DNA of 64,000 nucleotides from Luteimonas sp. MC1825 (GTDB lineage Bacteria; Pseudomonadota; Gammaproteobacteria; Xanthomonadales; Xanthomonadaceae). Shown piece after piece: positions 1 to 8,386 of this stretch; position 1 is the stretch's first letter, and each line of letters opens with the position of its first letter. The notes under the pieces are model-generated. The model had not been told where the DNA came from. It did no database searches and was given only the letters and a program-made list of their open reading frames with translations. Location: positions 2,728,001 to 2,792,000 of the forward strand of contig NZ_CP061714.1 in NCBI RefSeq assembly GCF_014764385.1, in the 5' to 3' direction. Made by a program: the position numbers and the translations under genes.

Positions 1-38
1 GCGCGTTCCGGCCTGGGCCTGGCGATGGGCTCACTCAT
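1..38 (-). CDS. ftsX: FtsX, N-terminal fragment (runs off the window edge)
   Basis: Only twelve codons are visible, beginning with an ATG that overlaps the ftsE stop codon (ATGAGTGA across 38..31) and reading MSEPIARPRPER. A gene starting inside the ftsE stop on the same strand is the standard position of ftsX, the membrane partner of the FtsE ATPase that controls septal peptidoglycan hydrolysis. The identification rests on this position. The visible residues are only the usual uninformative cytoplasmic leader. Confidence 0.6.
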   Translation of the reverse strand, partial: MSEPIARPRPER

Positions 39-720
39 CGGCCAGGTCCTCCGGCGCGATGTCGTCGGCCAGCCGGCCATGGTCGAGCACCAGCACGCGC
101 TTCTTCATGCGCTTCACCAGGCCGAGGTCGTGGCTGGCGACCAGCACGCTGGTGCCGCGCTCCGGGAGCGACGCGAACAGCGTCATGATCTCCGCGGCCA
201 GGGTGGGATCGAGGTTGCCGGTGGGTTCGTCGGCCACCAGCAGCCGCGGCTCGGCGACCATGGCGCGCGCGATGCCGACGCGCTGCTGCTCACCCGCCGA
301 CAGCTGGCCCGGCAGCGCCGTGCCGCGCGCACCCAGGCCGAGGCGTTCCAGCACCGAACGCACGCGCCGGCCGATGTCGCCGCGGCGCATGCCACGCAGC
401 ACCAGCGGCAGGGCGACGTTGTCGTGCACGCTGCGATCGCCCAGCAGGCGGTGGTCCTGGTAGACCACGCCGACTTCGCGCCGATGCAGCGCCACCCGGC
501 CGCCACGCACCTTGAGCAGGTTGCGCTCGCCGAACACCACCGCGCCGCGGCTGGGCCGCTCCGAGAGATGGATCAGGCGCAGCAGGGTGCTCTTGCCGGC
601 GCCGGAATGGCCGGTCACGAACAGCATCTCGCCGGCATCCACGGCGAAGCTCACGTCCTCGAGCGCGACGTGGCCACCGGGGTATTGCTTGCAGACGCTG
701 TCGAAGCGCAGGACGGGCAT
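31..720 (-). CDS. ftsE: Cell-division ATP-binding protein FtsE
   Basis: This is a 229-residue ABC ATPase of FtsE length and sequence type. It has Walker A GHSGAGKST (37-45), the Q-loop Gln at 88, the signature LSAGEQQ (140-146), Walker B LLVADEP (160-166) and the switch His at 197. FtsE pairs with FtsX at the inner membrane and couples ATP hydrolysis to activation of septal murein hydrolases. The stop codon overlaps the downstream ftsX start, so the two are probably translationally coupled. A CATAAT hexamer about 33 bases upstream may be its -10 element. Nothing in the ATPase motifs is missing. Confidence 0.95.
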   Translation of the reverse strand: MPVLRFDSVCKQYPGGHVALEDVSFAVDAGEMLFVTGHSGAGKSTLLRLIHLSERPSRGAVVFGERNLLKVRGGRVALHRREVGVVYQDHRLLGDRSVHDNVALPLVLRGMRRGDIGRRVRSVLERLGLGARGTALPGQLSAGEQQRVGIARAMVAEPRLLVADEPTGNLDPTLAAEIMTLFASLPERGTSVLVASHDLGLVKRMKKRVLVLDHGRLADDIAPEDLADE

Positions 721-752
721 CGTGTCGCGGTTCCGGGAAGAGGTGCCCAGCG

Positions 753-758
753 ATTATG
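753..758 (-). promoter_or_regulatory. Possible -10 element for ftsEX
   Basis: CATAAT on the minus strand lies in the 104-base gap between rhlB and ftsE. A start point about seven bases downstream would give a leader of roughly 27 bases. No good -35 is visible, so this is tentative. Confidence 0.3.
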
Positions 759-824
759 GCCGCTGTCGTACCCGCAAAGCACCCGCGTGCGCGCGGGCAT
801 CCATTCCCGACCGCATCGCGGTAC

Positions 825-2660
825 TCAGTGCTGCGAGCGCGGCGCGCGCGTGACCAGCTTCTTCAGCCCGAGGCCGATGCGGCCCAGCAGCGATGAAGGC
901 TCCGTTGCGGTCGACTGCGGACGCGCGGCGTGTGACGGCGACTCCGGTTTCGGGCGCGGCGCGCGCGGCTGCGACGGTTTCGCTCCGGCATGCGTGGACG
1001 GCTGGGCCTGCGCCTGGCCGCCCTGCCCGGCGACGCCCTCGACGCCCTCGGCACCTTCGACACGGCGGCCACCACGACGGCGACGACGCTTGCGCGGCGC
1101 GCGCTCGCCCTCGGCGGCTGGCAGCGCCGCGGACGCTGTCGCGTCCACGGCCGGTGCGGCTGATCCTGTCGCGGCGGGCGCGGCTGCGGCGGGCGCGGCT
1201 GCGACGACATCAGGCGAGCCAATCGCAGACGCCTCCATGGTCGTCGCGGCGGGTACTGCAGGTGCCGCGCGCGGCGGACGCGGCGGACGCGGGCCGCGCT
1301 CGCCGTCGGCACGCGGGCCGGCACGGCCACGACCGGGGCCACCGGCGCCGGGCCCGCCGCTGCGGCCTCCGCCACGTCGCGCATCCTCGGCGGCGCGCTG
1401 CTCGCGCGCTTCGCGGAAGATCTCGCTGACGCTCTCGCCTTCTTCGGGCTCGAGCTCCACGCCTTCGCGCGGCTTGCGCGGCACCGGCGTCATCAGCTCG
1501 ACGGTCACCGGTTCCGACGGGATCTTCTGCTCGATGAAGGCCTCGATGTCCGGCAGGCCGATCGCATAGCGCTCGCAGGCGAAGCTGATCGCGTCGCCCT
1601 CCTCGCCCAGGCGCGCGGTGCGGCCGATGCGGTGCACGTAGTCCTCGGCGTCGAACGGCAGGTCGTAGTTGTAGACGTACTTCACGCCATCGATGTGCAG
1701 GCCGCGGGCGGCGACATCGGTGGCGACCAGGATCTCGAGCTGGCCGCCCTGGAACTTCTTCAGCAGGCTCTCGCGCTTCTTCTGCGGCACGTCGCCCGAC
1801 AGCACGCCGACGCGGTAGCCGGCGCGCTCCAGCGCGCGCGCGACGCGTTCCACGAACGCCTTGGTGTTCACGAACACCAGGGTGCGCGCGCCTTCCGAAC
1901 GCGACAGCAGGCCCAGCAGCAGCGGCAGCTTCTCTTCGTCGGACGGGTAGTAGAGCTTCTGGCGCACCTGCGCGGCGGTGATGAACTCCGACTCCACGAC
2001 CAGCTTCTGCGGCTCGTTCATGTGTTCGTAGGCCAGCTCCAGCACGCGATGGCTCAGCGTGGCCGAGAACAGCAGGGTCTGGCGCTCGGTGCGCACCGGC
2101 ATGCGGCGCAGCAGGAAGCGGATGTCCTTGATGAAGCCGAGGTCGAACATGCGGTCGGCCTCGTCCAGCACGCAGACCTCGCAGGCGTGCAGCGACACCA
2201 CCTTGTGCTGCTTGACGTAGTCGATCAGGCGGCCGGGGGTGGCGATGATGACGTCCACGCCTTCCTGCAGGATCTGGCGCTGCTTGTCGTAGTCGACGCC
2301 GCCATAGACCAGGGCGAACTTCAGCCCCATCTCGGGACCGAACTTCAGCGCGTCCTTGTGGATCTGGATGGCCAGCTCGCGGGTCGGCGCCAGGATCAGC
2401 GCGCGCGGGTCTTCAGGCTTGCGGTCGGCGAGCGCCGGTCGCGTCAGCAGCCGGTTCATCACCGCCACCAGGAACGCCAGGGTCTTGCCCGTGCCGGTCT
2501 GGGCCTGGCCGGCGACATCACCCCCGGGCAGCGCGACCGGAAGGGTCAGCGCCTGGATGGGCGTGAGGCGCGTGAAGCCCGCGGTCTCGAGGCCGGCAAG
2601 CAGCGACGGGTGCAGGTCGAAGGAGGAGAAGGTGAGGTCGGTAAGTGGCTTGTCGGACAT
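825..2660 (-). CDS. rhlB: DEAD-box RNA helicase RhlB with long low-complexity tail
   Basis: The 611-residue protein has a complete DEAD-box core: Q-motif near residue 35, Walker A AQTGTGKT (53-60), DEAD (166-169), SAT (199-201) and motif [10 protein letters not shown] (343-350). The stretch around [15 protein letters not shown] is typical of RhlB, the ATP-dependent helicase that unwinds structured RNA for the degradosome. Residues from about 430 to the end form a Gly/Arg-rich, then Ala/Pro-rich, then Arg-rich tail. This tail makes the protein far longer than E. coli RhlB (about 420 residues) and probably binds RNA or partners. trxA is transcribed divergently from it. Confidence 0.93.
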   Translation of the reverse strand: MSDKPLTDLTFSSFDLHPSLLAGLETAGFTRLTPIQALTLPVALPGGDVAGQAQTGTGKTLAFLVAVMNRLLTRPALADRKPEDPRALILAPTRELAIQIHKDALKFGPEMGLKFALVYGGVDYDKQRQILQEGVDVIIATPGRLIDYVKQHKVVSLHACEVCVLDEADRMFDLGFIKDIRFLLRRMPVRTERQTLLFSATLSHRVLELAYEHMNEPQKLVVESEFITAAQVRQKLYYPSDEEKLPLLLGLLSRSEGARTLVFVNTKAFVERVARALERAGYRVGVLSGDVPQKKRESLLKKFQGGQLEILVATDVAARGLHIDGVKYVYNYDLPFDAEDYVHRIGRTARLGEEGDAISFACERYAIGLPDIEAFIEQKIPSEPVTVELMTPVPRKPREGVELEPEEGESVSEIFREAREQRAAEDARRGGGRSGGPGAGGPGRGRAGPRADGERGPRPPRPPRAAPAVPAATTMEASAIGSPDVVAAAPAAAAPAATGSAAPAVDATASAALPAAEGERAPRKRRRRRGGRRVEGAEGVEGVAGQGGQAQAQPSTHAGAKPSQPRAPRPKPESPSHAARPQSTATEPSSLLGRIGLGLKKLVTRAPRSQH

Positions 2661-2849
2661 TCGTCAGGGAGTCTGCGCGGCGCGCGCGCTTGCGTGGAAG
2701 GCGGCAGCCAAGCAGACTGCCCTCGATGAACCGGAGCGGGTACCCGGCCCCGGGGCGGCCCTTGTTCTGGCCGCGGATCGCCCCAGTCTAGCACCACAAA
2801 CGCCGCCGCCATCGCCGTGATCCGGCCGGCCCGCGGCCACCCCCCATGC

Positions 2850-2855
2850 AGGAGA
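2850..2855 (+). promoter_or_regulatory. Ribosome binding site that decides the trxA start
   Basis: AGGAGA sits five bases before the GTG at 2861. The in-frame ATG at 2846 lies upstream of this site and has no comparable sequence, so the GTG is the better start. Confidence 0.7.
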
Positions 2856-2860
2856 AAGCA

Positions 2861-3187
2861 GTGAGCGACCACGTCATCCATGCCAGCGACGCCGATTTCG
2901 ACGCCACCGTCCTCGCCTCCGACGAGCCGGTGCTGGTCGACTTCTGGGCGCCCTGGTGCGGCCCATGCAAGATGATCGCCCCGGCCCTCGACGAGCTGGC
3001 CGACACCTATGCGGGCCGGGCGAAGGTCGTGAAGATCGACATCGACCAGAACCGTGCCACGGCGATGAAGTACCACGTGCGGTCCATCCCCATGCTGCTG
3101 CTGTTCAAGGGTGGCCAGGTGCAGGACACCCAGATCGGCGCGGTCGGCAAGCCGCAACTTGCGCAGATGATCGAAAAGGCCCTCTGA
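2861..3187 (+). CDS. trxA: Thioredoxin
   Basis: A 108-residue single-domain thioredoxin with the active-site motif WCGPC inside [13 protein letters not shown], and the conserved cis-proline in the segment RSIPMLLLF. It reduces protein disulfides in the cytoplasm using electrons from thioredoxin reductase. The start is taken at GTG 2861 because AGGAGA lies five bases upstream; an ATG at 2846 would add five residues and leave the ribosome site inside the coding region. trxA lies directly upstream of rho on the same strand, an arrangement also seen in other gammaproteobacteria, with a leader of about 150 bases between them. Confidence 0.95.
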   Translation: MSDHVIHASDADFDATVLASDEPVLVDFWAPWCGPCKMIAPALDELADTYAGRAKVVKIDIDQNRATAMKYHVRSIPMLLLFKGGQVQDTQIGAVGKPQLAQMIEKAL

Positions 3188-3338
3188 GGCACCGCACCCC
3201 CGCTTGCCGTCGTGGCGCGGGGGTGCTAGTTTCGGTAACGCACCGGCGCGAGACAGGCGCCGCACCCATCTGCAAGACCCATCTCATCAACTCACGCCGC
3301 CCGTCCCGGGCGCGCTCGCAGCAAGCGAGGATTCCCAC

Positions 3339-5162
3339 TTGTCCGACATTCCATCCGATTCCGGCGACAGCGCCGTGAAGCGCGTGCGCAAGCCGCGCGT
3401 CGCCAAGGCCACGGCCGGCGACTCCCCCTCTTCCGATACCTCCGCGACGCAGGCTGCACCGCGCGCCGAGGCGCCGCCGCAGGCCGTCGGCGTCAGCCAG
3501 CCGTCGCTGCCGATGCCGCCGCAGGCGCCCGCACCCGCATCTCCGCAGCCTGCCAGCGCCGATGGTGGCCAGGGACGGCAAGGCGGGCAGAACCAGGGGC
3601 AGAACCAGCACCAGCACCAGGGCCAGAACCAGAGCCAGGGCCAGGGGCAGAACCAGGGCCAGAACCAGGGCGGCCAGGGTCAGGGCGGCCATGACGACGA
3701 CGACCAGGGCCAGGACGGTGGCAACCGCCAGCACGGCCAGGGCCAAGGCCAAGGCCAGGGCCAGGGCCAGGGCAACCGCCGCGACCGCAACCGCAACCGC
3801 CGCGACCGTCCGCGCCAGCGCGACGACGGCCTGCCCCAGGACAACGGCAACGACCAGGCCAACCGCCTGCCGCCGCCAAACATCCCGGAAGGCTTCCCGC
3901 AATACTCGCTCTCCGACCTCAAGCGCATGCCGGCGCAGAAGCTGCTCGACATCGCCGAGCAGCTGAACATCTCCGAAGGCGTGGCGCGCGCGCGCAAGCA
4001 GGATGTGATCTTCAACCTGCTGAAGGTGCTGACCCGCCACGGCGAAGGCGTCGTCGCCGACGGCGTACTGGAAATCCTGCCCGACGGCTTCGGCTTCCTG
4101 CGCGCGGCCGAAGCCAGCTACCTGGCCGGCCCGGACGACACCTACATCTCGCCCAGCCAGATCCGCCGCTTCAACCTGCGCACCGGTGACCACCTGAGTG
4201 GCCGCATCCGCTGGCCCAAGGACGGCGAGCGCTACTTCGCGCTGAACGTGGTCGACACCATCAACGGCGAGCCGCTGGAAGCGTCGAAGAACAAGGTGCT
4301 GTTCGAGAACCTGACGCCGCTGTTCCCGCGCAAGAAGTTCAAGCTCGAGCGCGGCGATGGCAGCAGCGAGGACATCGCCGGCCGCATCCTCGACCTGATG
4401 GCCCCACAGGGCAAGGGCCAGCGCGCGCTGATCGTGTCGCCGCCGAAGGCCGGCAAGACGATGATGATGCAGCAGATCGCCAGCGCGATCACGTACAACC
4501 ATCCGGACGTGCACATGATCGTGCTGCTCATCGACGAGCGGCCCGAGGAAGTGACCGAGATGCAGCGCAGCGTGCGCGGCGAAGTGATCAGCTCGACCTT
4601 CGACGAGCCGGCCGCGCGCCACGTGCAGGTCGCCGAGATGGTGATCGAGCGCGCCAAGCGCCTGGTCGAGCACAAGAAGGACGTGGTGATCCTGCTCGAC
4701 TCGATCACCCGCCTAGCGCGTGCGTACAACAACGTGGTGCCGAGCTCGGGCAAGGTGCTGACCGGTGGTGTCGACGCCAACGCGCTGCACCGCCCGAAGC
4801 GCTTCTTCGGCGCCGCGCGCAACGTCGAGGAAGGCGGCTCGCTGACCATCATCGCCACCGCGCTCGTCGACACCGGCAGCGCGATGGACAAGGTCATCTA
4901 CGAGGAGTTCAAGGGCACCGGCAACTCCGAAGTGCACCTGGACCGCCGCATCACCGAGAAGCGCGTGTACCCGGCGATCAACGTCAACCAGTCGGGCACG
5001 CGTCGCGAGGACTACCTCATCGAGCCGGAGCTGCTGCAGAAGATCTGGATCCTGCGCAAGCTGCTGCACCCGATGGACGAGATCGCGGCGATGGAGTTCC
5101 TGCTCGACAAGATGAAGACCACCAAGTCCAACGACGAGTTCTTCTCTTCGATGAAGCGCTGA
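3339..5162 (+). CDS. rho: Transcription termination factor Rho with Gln/Gly/Asn-rich insert
   Basis: This is a 607-residue Rho; the E. coli protein is 419. The C-terminal two thirds are canonical: Rho N-terminal helix bundle (about 185-235), RNA-binding cold-shock-like fold with DGFGFLR (249-255), Walker A PPKAGKT (368-374), and the Walker B/Q-loop region (448-465). Before these lies an extension that is basic at residues 13-20, Ala/Pro-rich to about 75, almost pure Gln/Gly/Asn at about 78-146, and Arg/Asn-rich at 147-162. The start is placed at TTG 3339, eight bases after a GCGAGGA site, because the reading [19 protein letters not shown] resembles Rho N-termini of Xanthomonadaceae. An ATG at 3204 would add 45 unlikely residues. 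A strong terminator follows the gene. Confidence 0.95.
   Translation: MSDIPSDSGDSAVKRVRKPRVAKATAGDSPSSDTSATQAAPRAEAPPQAVGVSQPSLPMPPQAPAPASPQPASADGGQGRQGGQNQGQNQHQHQGQNQSQGQGQNQGQNQGGQGQGGHDDDDQGQDGGNRQHGQGQGQGQGQGQGNRRDRNRNRRDRPRQRDDGLPQDNGNDQANRLPPPNIPEGFPQYSLSDLKRMPAQKLLDIAEQLNISEGVARARKQDVIFNLLKVLTRHGEGVVADGVLEILPDGFGFLRAAEASYLAGPDDTYISPSQIRRFNLRTGDHLSGRIRWPKDGERYFALNVVDTINGEPLEASKNKVLFENLTPLFPRKKFKLERGDGSSEDIAGRILDLMAPQGKGQRALIVSPPKAGKTMMMQQIASAITYNHPDVHMIVLLIDERPEEVTEMQRSVRGEVISSTFDEPAARHVQVAEMVIERAKRLVEHKKDVVILLDSITRLARAYNNVVPSSGKVLTGGVDANALHRPKRFFGAARNVEEGGSLTIIATALVDTGSAMDKVIYEEFKGTGNSEVHLDRRITEKRVYPAINVNQSGTRREDYLIEPELLQKIWILRKLLHPMDEIAAMEFLLDKMKTTKSNDEFFSSMKR
3735..3773 (+). repeat. 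Hexanucleotide tandem repeat inside rho
   Basis: Six consecutive GGCCAG/GGCCAA units plus a partial seventh encode a Gly-Gln dipeptide run. Because the unit is six bases, changes in copy number by slippage would keep the reading frame and only lengthen or shorten the disordered insert of Rho. Looser CAGAACCAGGG-type repeats lie just upstream (about 3590-3690). Confidence 0.85.
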
Positions 5163-5185
5163 GGCCCGCGCCACGCAATCCGAGG

Positions 5186-5212
5186 AAGGCCCCGCCAATG
5201 GCGGGGCCTTTT
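5186..5212 (+). terminator. Rho-independent terminator after rho
   Basis: A perfect 11-bp stem (5186-5196 with 5200-5210) closes a three-base loop and ends in a short T run. The A residues on the other side mean it could also act weakly on transcripts arriving from the convergent gene that ends at 5274. Confidence 0.9.
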
Positions 5213-5273
5213 CGTTGCGGGTTGCGCTGCCGTCGCGGGCCGGACACATGCCTTCCCCGCAGGTCCTGCCGAC

Positions 5274-6119
5274 TCAGCTGCCCTCGGGCTCCAGCGCGGA
5301 TGCCAGGCGCAGCCCACTGCCGGCCAAGGTCGCGCGCTGCGGCGCGAGCGCATCGTTGCCGTCGTCACCGTACGCCCACGCCGGCCGGCTGTGTTCGCCC
5401 GGAATGTAGGCCTTCCATGCTCCGTAGCCATGCTCCCCGCCGGTCGTGAACTCGATGGGCATGCGGATCACGACGTAGTCGCGACCCGCCTCCGAAGCGC
5501 CTTCAGGCAAGCGGAACGACCAACCGGACACGGCCGTCAACGCGGCCTTCGACAGCGCGTCGCGGATGCGGCCCGCCAGCGGCCCCCTGGCGAGCACCGT
5601 CAGGTTGAATCTCTCGACATGCGTGTCCACGACCCGTCCGTCCAGGCCGACTTTCGCCAGCACGTAGACGACACCCGTGCCGCCGAGCTCGAGGATCTGC
5701 CTCGGATAAACCGGGGGCGCCATGTTGGGCGCAGTCAAGCGTTCGCCTGACGGCAGCTCGTCGTCGATATGAACGCCGACGATGTTGATCTTGTAGTTCC
5801 CGCCATCGTGACGGCGAGTGACCAGCCGCATGCTGAAGCGCGTCGAGGAGGCGATCGGGACGCCGTCGCTTGTCGCCGGTTGGACCTGCCAACGCGGGAC
5901 GTTGCGGGCGACATGAGTGCGAACGGCTTCCGGCACCTCGTCCTGTCGGTCGATCGAATAGGCCGTGACGGTGCCATCCACGGCCACGTCGATGCGACCG
6001 GTGAGCAGCATCGAGGCCTCCGCCTGTTTCAGCATCGCGGCACGTGTCTGCGCAGGCGCATTCGACGCCAGCACCAGCAACGCCAACCACACGCCCAACG
6101 CCATCCATTGCTTGATCAC
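5274..6119 (-). CDS. Exported protein with TonB-C-like domain
   Basis: A 281-residue protein that starts at a GTG with AAGG six bases upstream and opens with a clear signal peptide (hydrophobic residues about 7-22, cleavage near APAQT). Around residues 135-220 the pattern PPVYPRQILELGGTG...V...V...DGRV resembles the C-terminal domain of TonB-family proteins, which pair with outer-membrane receptors. The usual TonB transmembrane anchor and Pro-rich stretch are absent, so this is more likely a periplasmic TonB-C-like protein than an energy transducer. It converges on rho and shares the terminator region. The function is not known. Confidence 0.7.
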   Translation of the reverse strand: MIKQWMALGVWLALLVLASNAPAQTRAAMLKQAEASMLLTGRIDVAVDGTVTAYSIDRQDEVPEAVRTHVARNVPRWQVQPATSDGVPIASSTRFSMRLVTRRHDGGNYKINIVGVHIDDELPSGERLTAPNMAPPVYPRQILELGGTGVVYVLAKVGLDGRVVDTHVERFNLTVLARGPLAGRIRDALSKAALTAVSGWSFRLPEGASEAGRDYVVIRMPIEFTTGGEHGYGAWKAYIPGEHSRPAWAYGDDGNDALAPQRATLAGSGLRLASALEPEGS

Positions 6120-6270
6120 GGCTTACCTTGCACGGGCGGGCGACGCCCGGCTTGGCGCCGAGAGTATCGCCTGCCGGTGGAGCGCGCCAATCGGCCCCGG
6201 GCACGTTGACGGATGTCCGCCCCGATGCGCGATACTCGGCCACACAGGGGATCGACCATCGGGGTACCGC

Positions 6271-8340
6271 ATGTCCCAGGGACTGTTCCGCGCATCCATC
6301 CTCGCCGCCGTCCTGCTTGCCTGGGCCGGCACCGCCGACGCCAGCCGCTTCGGCCGCGACGGTTTCTCCGGCAACCCCGGCACCAACAACGGCGCCACCT
6401 GCACCGCATGCCACGCGCCCGCCGCGGCGACGCCCACGGTGACGGTCAGCGGCCCGCAGACCCTGGATGCCAACACGGTCGCCGAGTACACGGTGACGAT
6501 CGCCGGCGGCCCGGGTGTCACCGGCGGCGTCGGCGTGTCGTCCACGGGCGCCGCCGGCAGCTTCGAGGCGGTCGGCAGCGACGTGCACGTGGTTGGCGCC
6601 GAACTTTCGCACACCCAGCCCAAGGCGTTCAGCGCGGGCGCGGTCAGCTTCAGCTTCCGCTGGCGGGCGCCGGCCTGGAACGGCCCGGTCACCCTGTACG
6701 CCGCCGGCAACTCGAGCAACGGCCAGTTGAACCTGCTCGGCGACGGCATCGGCACCCGGCAGTTCAGCGTCACGGTGCAGAACGGCAGCGCCGAGCCACC
6801 GCCGCCGCAACCGCCGCCGCCGGCCCAGGCCTCGCTCGCGATCTTCGCCACCGGCCTCTCGCAGCCGGTGGTGATCACCCATGCCGGCGACGCGCGGCTG
6901 TTCGTGGCCGAGCAGCCGGGCCGCATCCGCGTGATCGACAACGGCATGCTGCTGCCCACGCCGTTCCTCGACATCACCGCGCGCGTCGACGATGCCGGCA
7001 ACGAGCAGGGCCTGCTCGGCCTCGCCTTCCATCCCGACTACGCCAGCAACGGCTGGTTCTACGTCAACTACATCTTCGACCCGCCCACCGGCACGCTGGA
7101 CCGCACGCGCATCTCGCGTTTCACGGTGGGCGCCAATGGCAACGTCGCCGACCCCGCCTCCGAACTGGTGCTGATGGAGTTCGAGCAGCCGTACAGCAAC
7201 CACAACGGCGGCGACCTGCAGTTCGGACCCGACGGCTACCTGTACATCGCGTCCGGCGACGGTGGCAGCGGCGGCGACCCGCAGAACAACGCGCAGAATC
7301 CCGGGCGGCCGCTCGGCAAGCTGCTGCGCATCGACGTGGACGGCGGCGGCGGCACACCCGACTGCAACCTGGTGGCGGGCAACCATTACGGCATTCCGCC
7401 GGGCAACGCGTACACCGATGGCGACGGTGGCGCGGGCTGCGACGAGATCTTCGCCCTGGGCCTGCGCAACCCCTGGCGCATCGCCTTCGACGCGGTCACC
7501 GGCAACCTGTGGATCGCCGACGTCGGCCAGAGTGCGCGCGAGGAGATCAACTTCGTGCCGGCCGGCACCGCCGCCGGGCTGAACTTCGGCTGGCGGTGCT
7601 ACGAGGGCGACCAGCCCTACAACACCGCCGGATGCACCGGCGCCTACTTCACGCCGCTGGTCACCACCTCGCACTCGGCCGGCAACTGCTCGATCACCGG
7701 GGGGCGCGTGTATCGCGGCGGCGCATCGCCGGCGCTCGCCGGGCGCTATTTCTTCACCGACTACTGCAACACCGCGATCCGCACCGTGACATTCGCCAAC
7801 GGCCAGCCGGTGGTGGAGAGCCCGATCCCGGCGGGCGCGGTGGGGCAGCCTGTGGCGTTCGGCGAGGACGTGTTCGGCGAGCTGTACGTCGCCAGCCTCA
7901 CCGGCACGGTCTACCGCATCGTGGGCGCGGGCGACACGCCGCCGTCGCAGGTCACCACGCTGTCCAGCCAGTGCCTGCACGCACCCGGCACCAGCCTCGC
8001 CGGCGGCACGAAGCTGGCCGCCTGGCCCTGCAACGGCAGCGGGGCGCAGCGCTGGGTGCTGCGCGCCGACGGCTCGCTGCTCAACCCGGCCACCGGCGGC
8101 TGCGTGGACGTGCCCAACGGCGACACGCGGCCGGGCGCGGTGCAGCTGCGACTCAGTGCCTGCAACGGCCAGCCGGCGCAGCGCTTCGCCACGACCGCCG
8201 CCAACGAGCTGCGCGGCATCGGCGGCCTGTGCATGGACCAGTCGCGCAAGGTGCGCCGCCGCGTGCAGATGTACACCTGCGACGGCAGCGACCACCAGGT
8301 CTGGTTCTTCGCGCCGGCCCCGGCACGCGCCGCGCGCTGA
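6271..8340 (+). CDS. Secreted PQQ-type sugar dehydrogenase with CxxCH module and ricin-type lectin domain
   Basis: The 689-residue exported protein has four parts. A signal peptide (1-24) is followed by a beta-rich module (about 30-170) opening with CTACH (44-48), a possible heme-c or structural Cys motif. A Pro-rich linker (176-185) leads to a glucose/sorbosone dehydrogenase beta-propeller (about 188-552) with QGLLGLAFHP, HNGGDLQFGPDG (His 311) and LRNPWR. Last is a ricin-like beta-trefoil (about 560-685) with AQRW and HQVW motifs. It probably oxidises aldose sugars or glycans in the periplasm or outside the cell, with the lectin tethering it to carbohydrate. The start at ATG 6271 places the signal peptide at the N-terminus. 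Some family members lack real PQQ activity, so the substrate is open. Confidence 0.85.
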   Translation: MSQGLFRASILAAVLLAWAGTADASRFGRDGFSGNPGTNNGATCTACHAPAAATPTVTVSGPQTLDANTVAEYTVTIAGGPGVTGGVGVSSTGAAGSFEAVGSDVHVVGAELSHTQPKAFSAGAVSFSFRWRAPAWNGPVTLYAAGNSSNGQLNLLGDGIGTRQFSVTVQNGSAEPPPPQPPPPAQASLAIFATGLSQPVVITHAGDARLFVAEQPGRIRVIDNGMLLPTPFLDITARVDDAGNEQGLLGLAFHPDYASNGWFYVNYIFDPPTGTLDRTRISRFTVGANGNVADPASELVLMEFEQPYSNHNGGDLQFGPDGYLYIASGDGGSGGDPQNNAQNPGRPLGKLLRIDVDGGGGTPDCNLVAGNHYGIPPGNAYTDGDGGAGCDEIFALGLRNPWRIAFDAVTGNLWIADVGQSAREEINFVPAGTAAGLNFGWRCYEGDQPYNTAGCTGAYFTPLVTTSHSAGNCSITGGRVYRGGASPALAGRYFFTDYCNTAIRTVTFANGQPVVESPIPAGAVGQPVAFGEDVFGELYVASLTGTVYRIVGAGDTPPSQVTTLSSQCLHAPGTSLAGGTKLAAWPCNGSGAQRWVLRADGSLLNPATGGCVDVPNGDTRPGAVQLRLSACNGQPAQRFATTAANELRGIGGLCMDQSRKVRRRVQMYTCDGSDHQVWFFAPAPARAAR

Positions 8341-8354
8341 GCACGGCGCACGAC

Positions 8355-8386
8355 GCGGGAGCCGGCTGGATCAGCGCGGCTCCCGC
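8355..8386. other. Inverted repeat between convergent genes
   Basis: A ten-base perfect stem (8355-8364 with 8377-8386) encloses the stop codon of the ankyrin gene and sits just after the dehydrogenase stop. There is no T run, so it is a possible transcript-end stabiliser rather than a proven terminator. Confidence 0.4.

Noticed and set aside
3204..3338. Rho starting at ATG 3204
   Set aside because: It would add 45 residues in the trxA-rho leader with no resemblance to Rho; TTG 3339 has a ribosome site and family-like sequence.
3105..4673. A 522-codon minus-strand frame opposite rho with a long Ala-Leu-Val run that looks like a membrane protein
   Set aside because: The hydrophobic run is only the complement of the Gln-Gly repeats in rho; nothing else in the frame resembles a protein.
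5503..8295. A 930-codon open frame on the minus strand opposite the sugar dehydrogenase
   Set aside because: Its reading is Arg/Ala/Val/His-rich noise complementary to the clear dehydrogenase and TonB-C-like genes.
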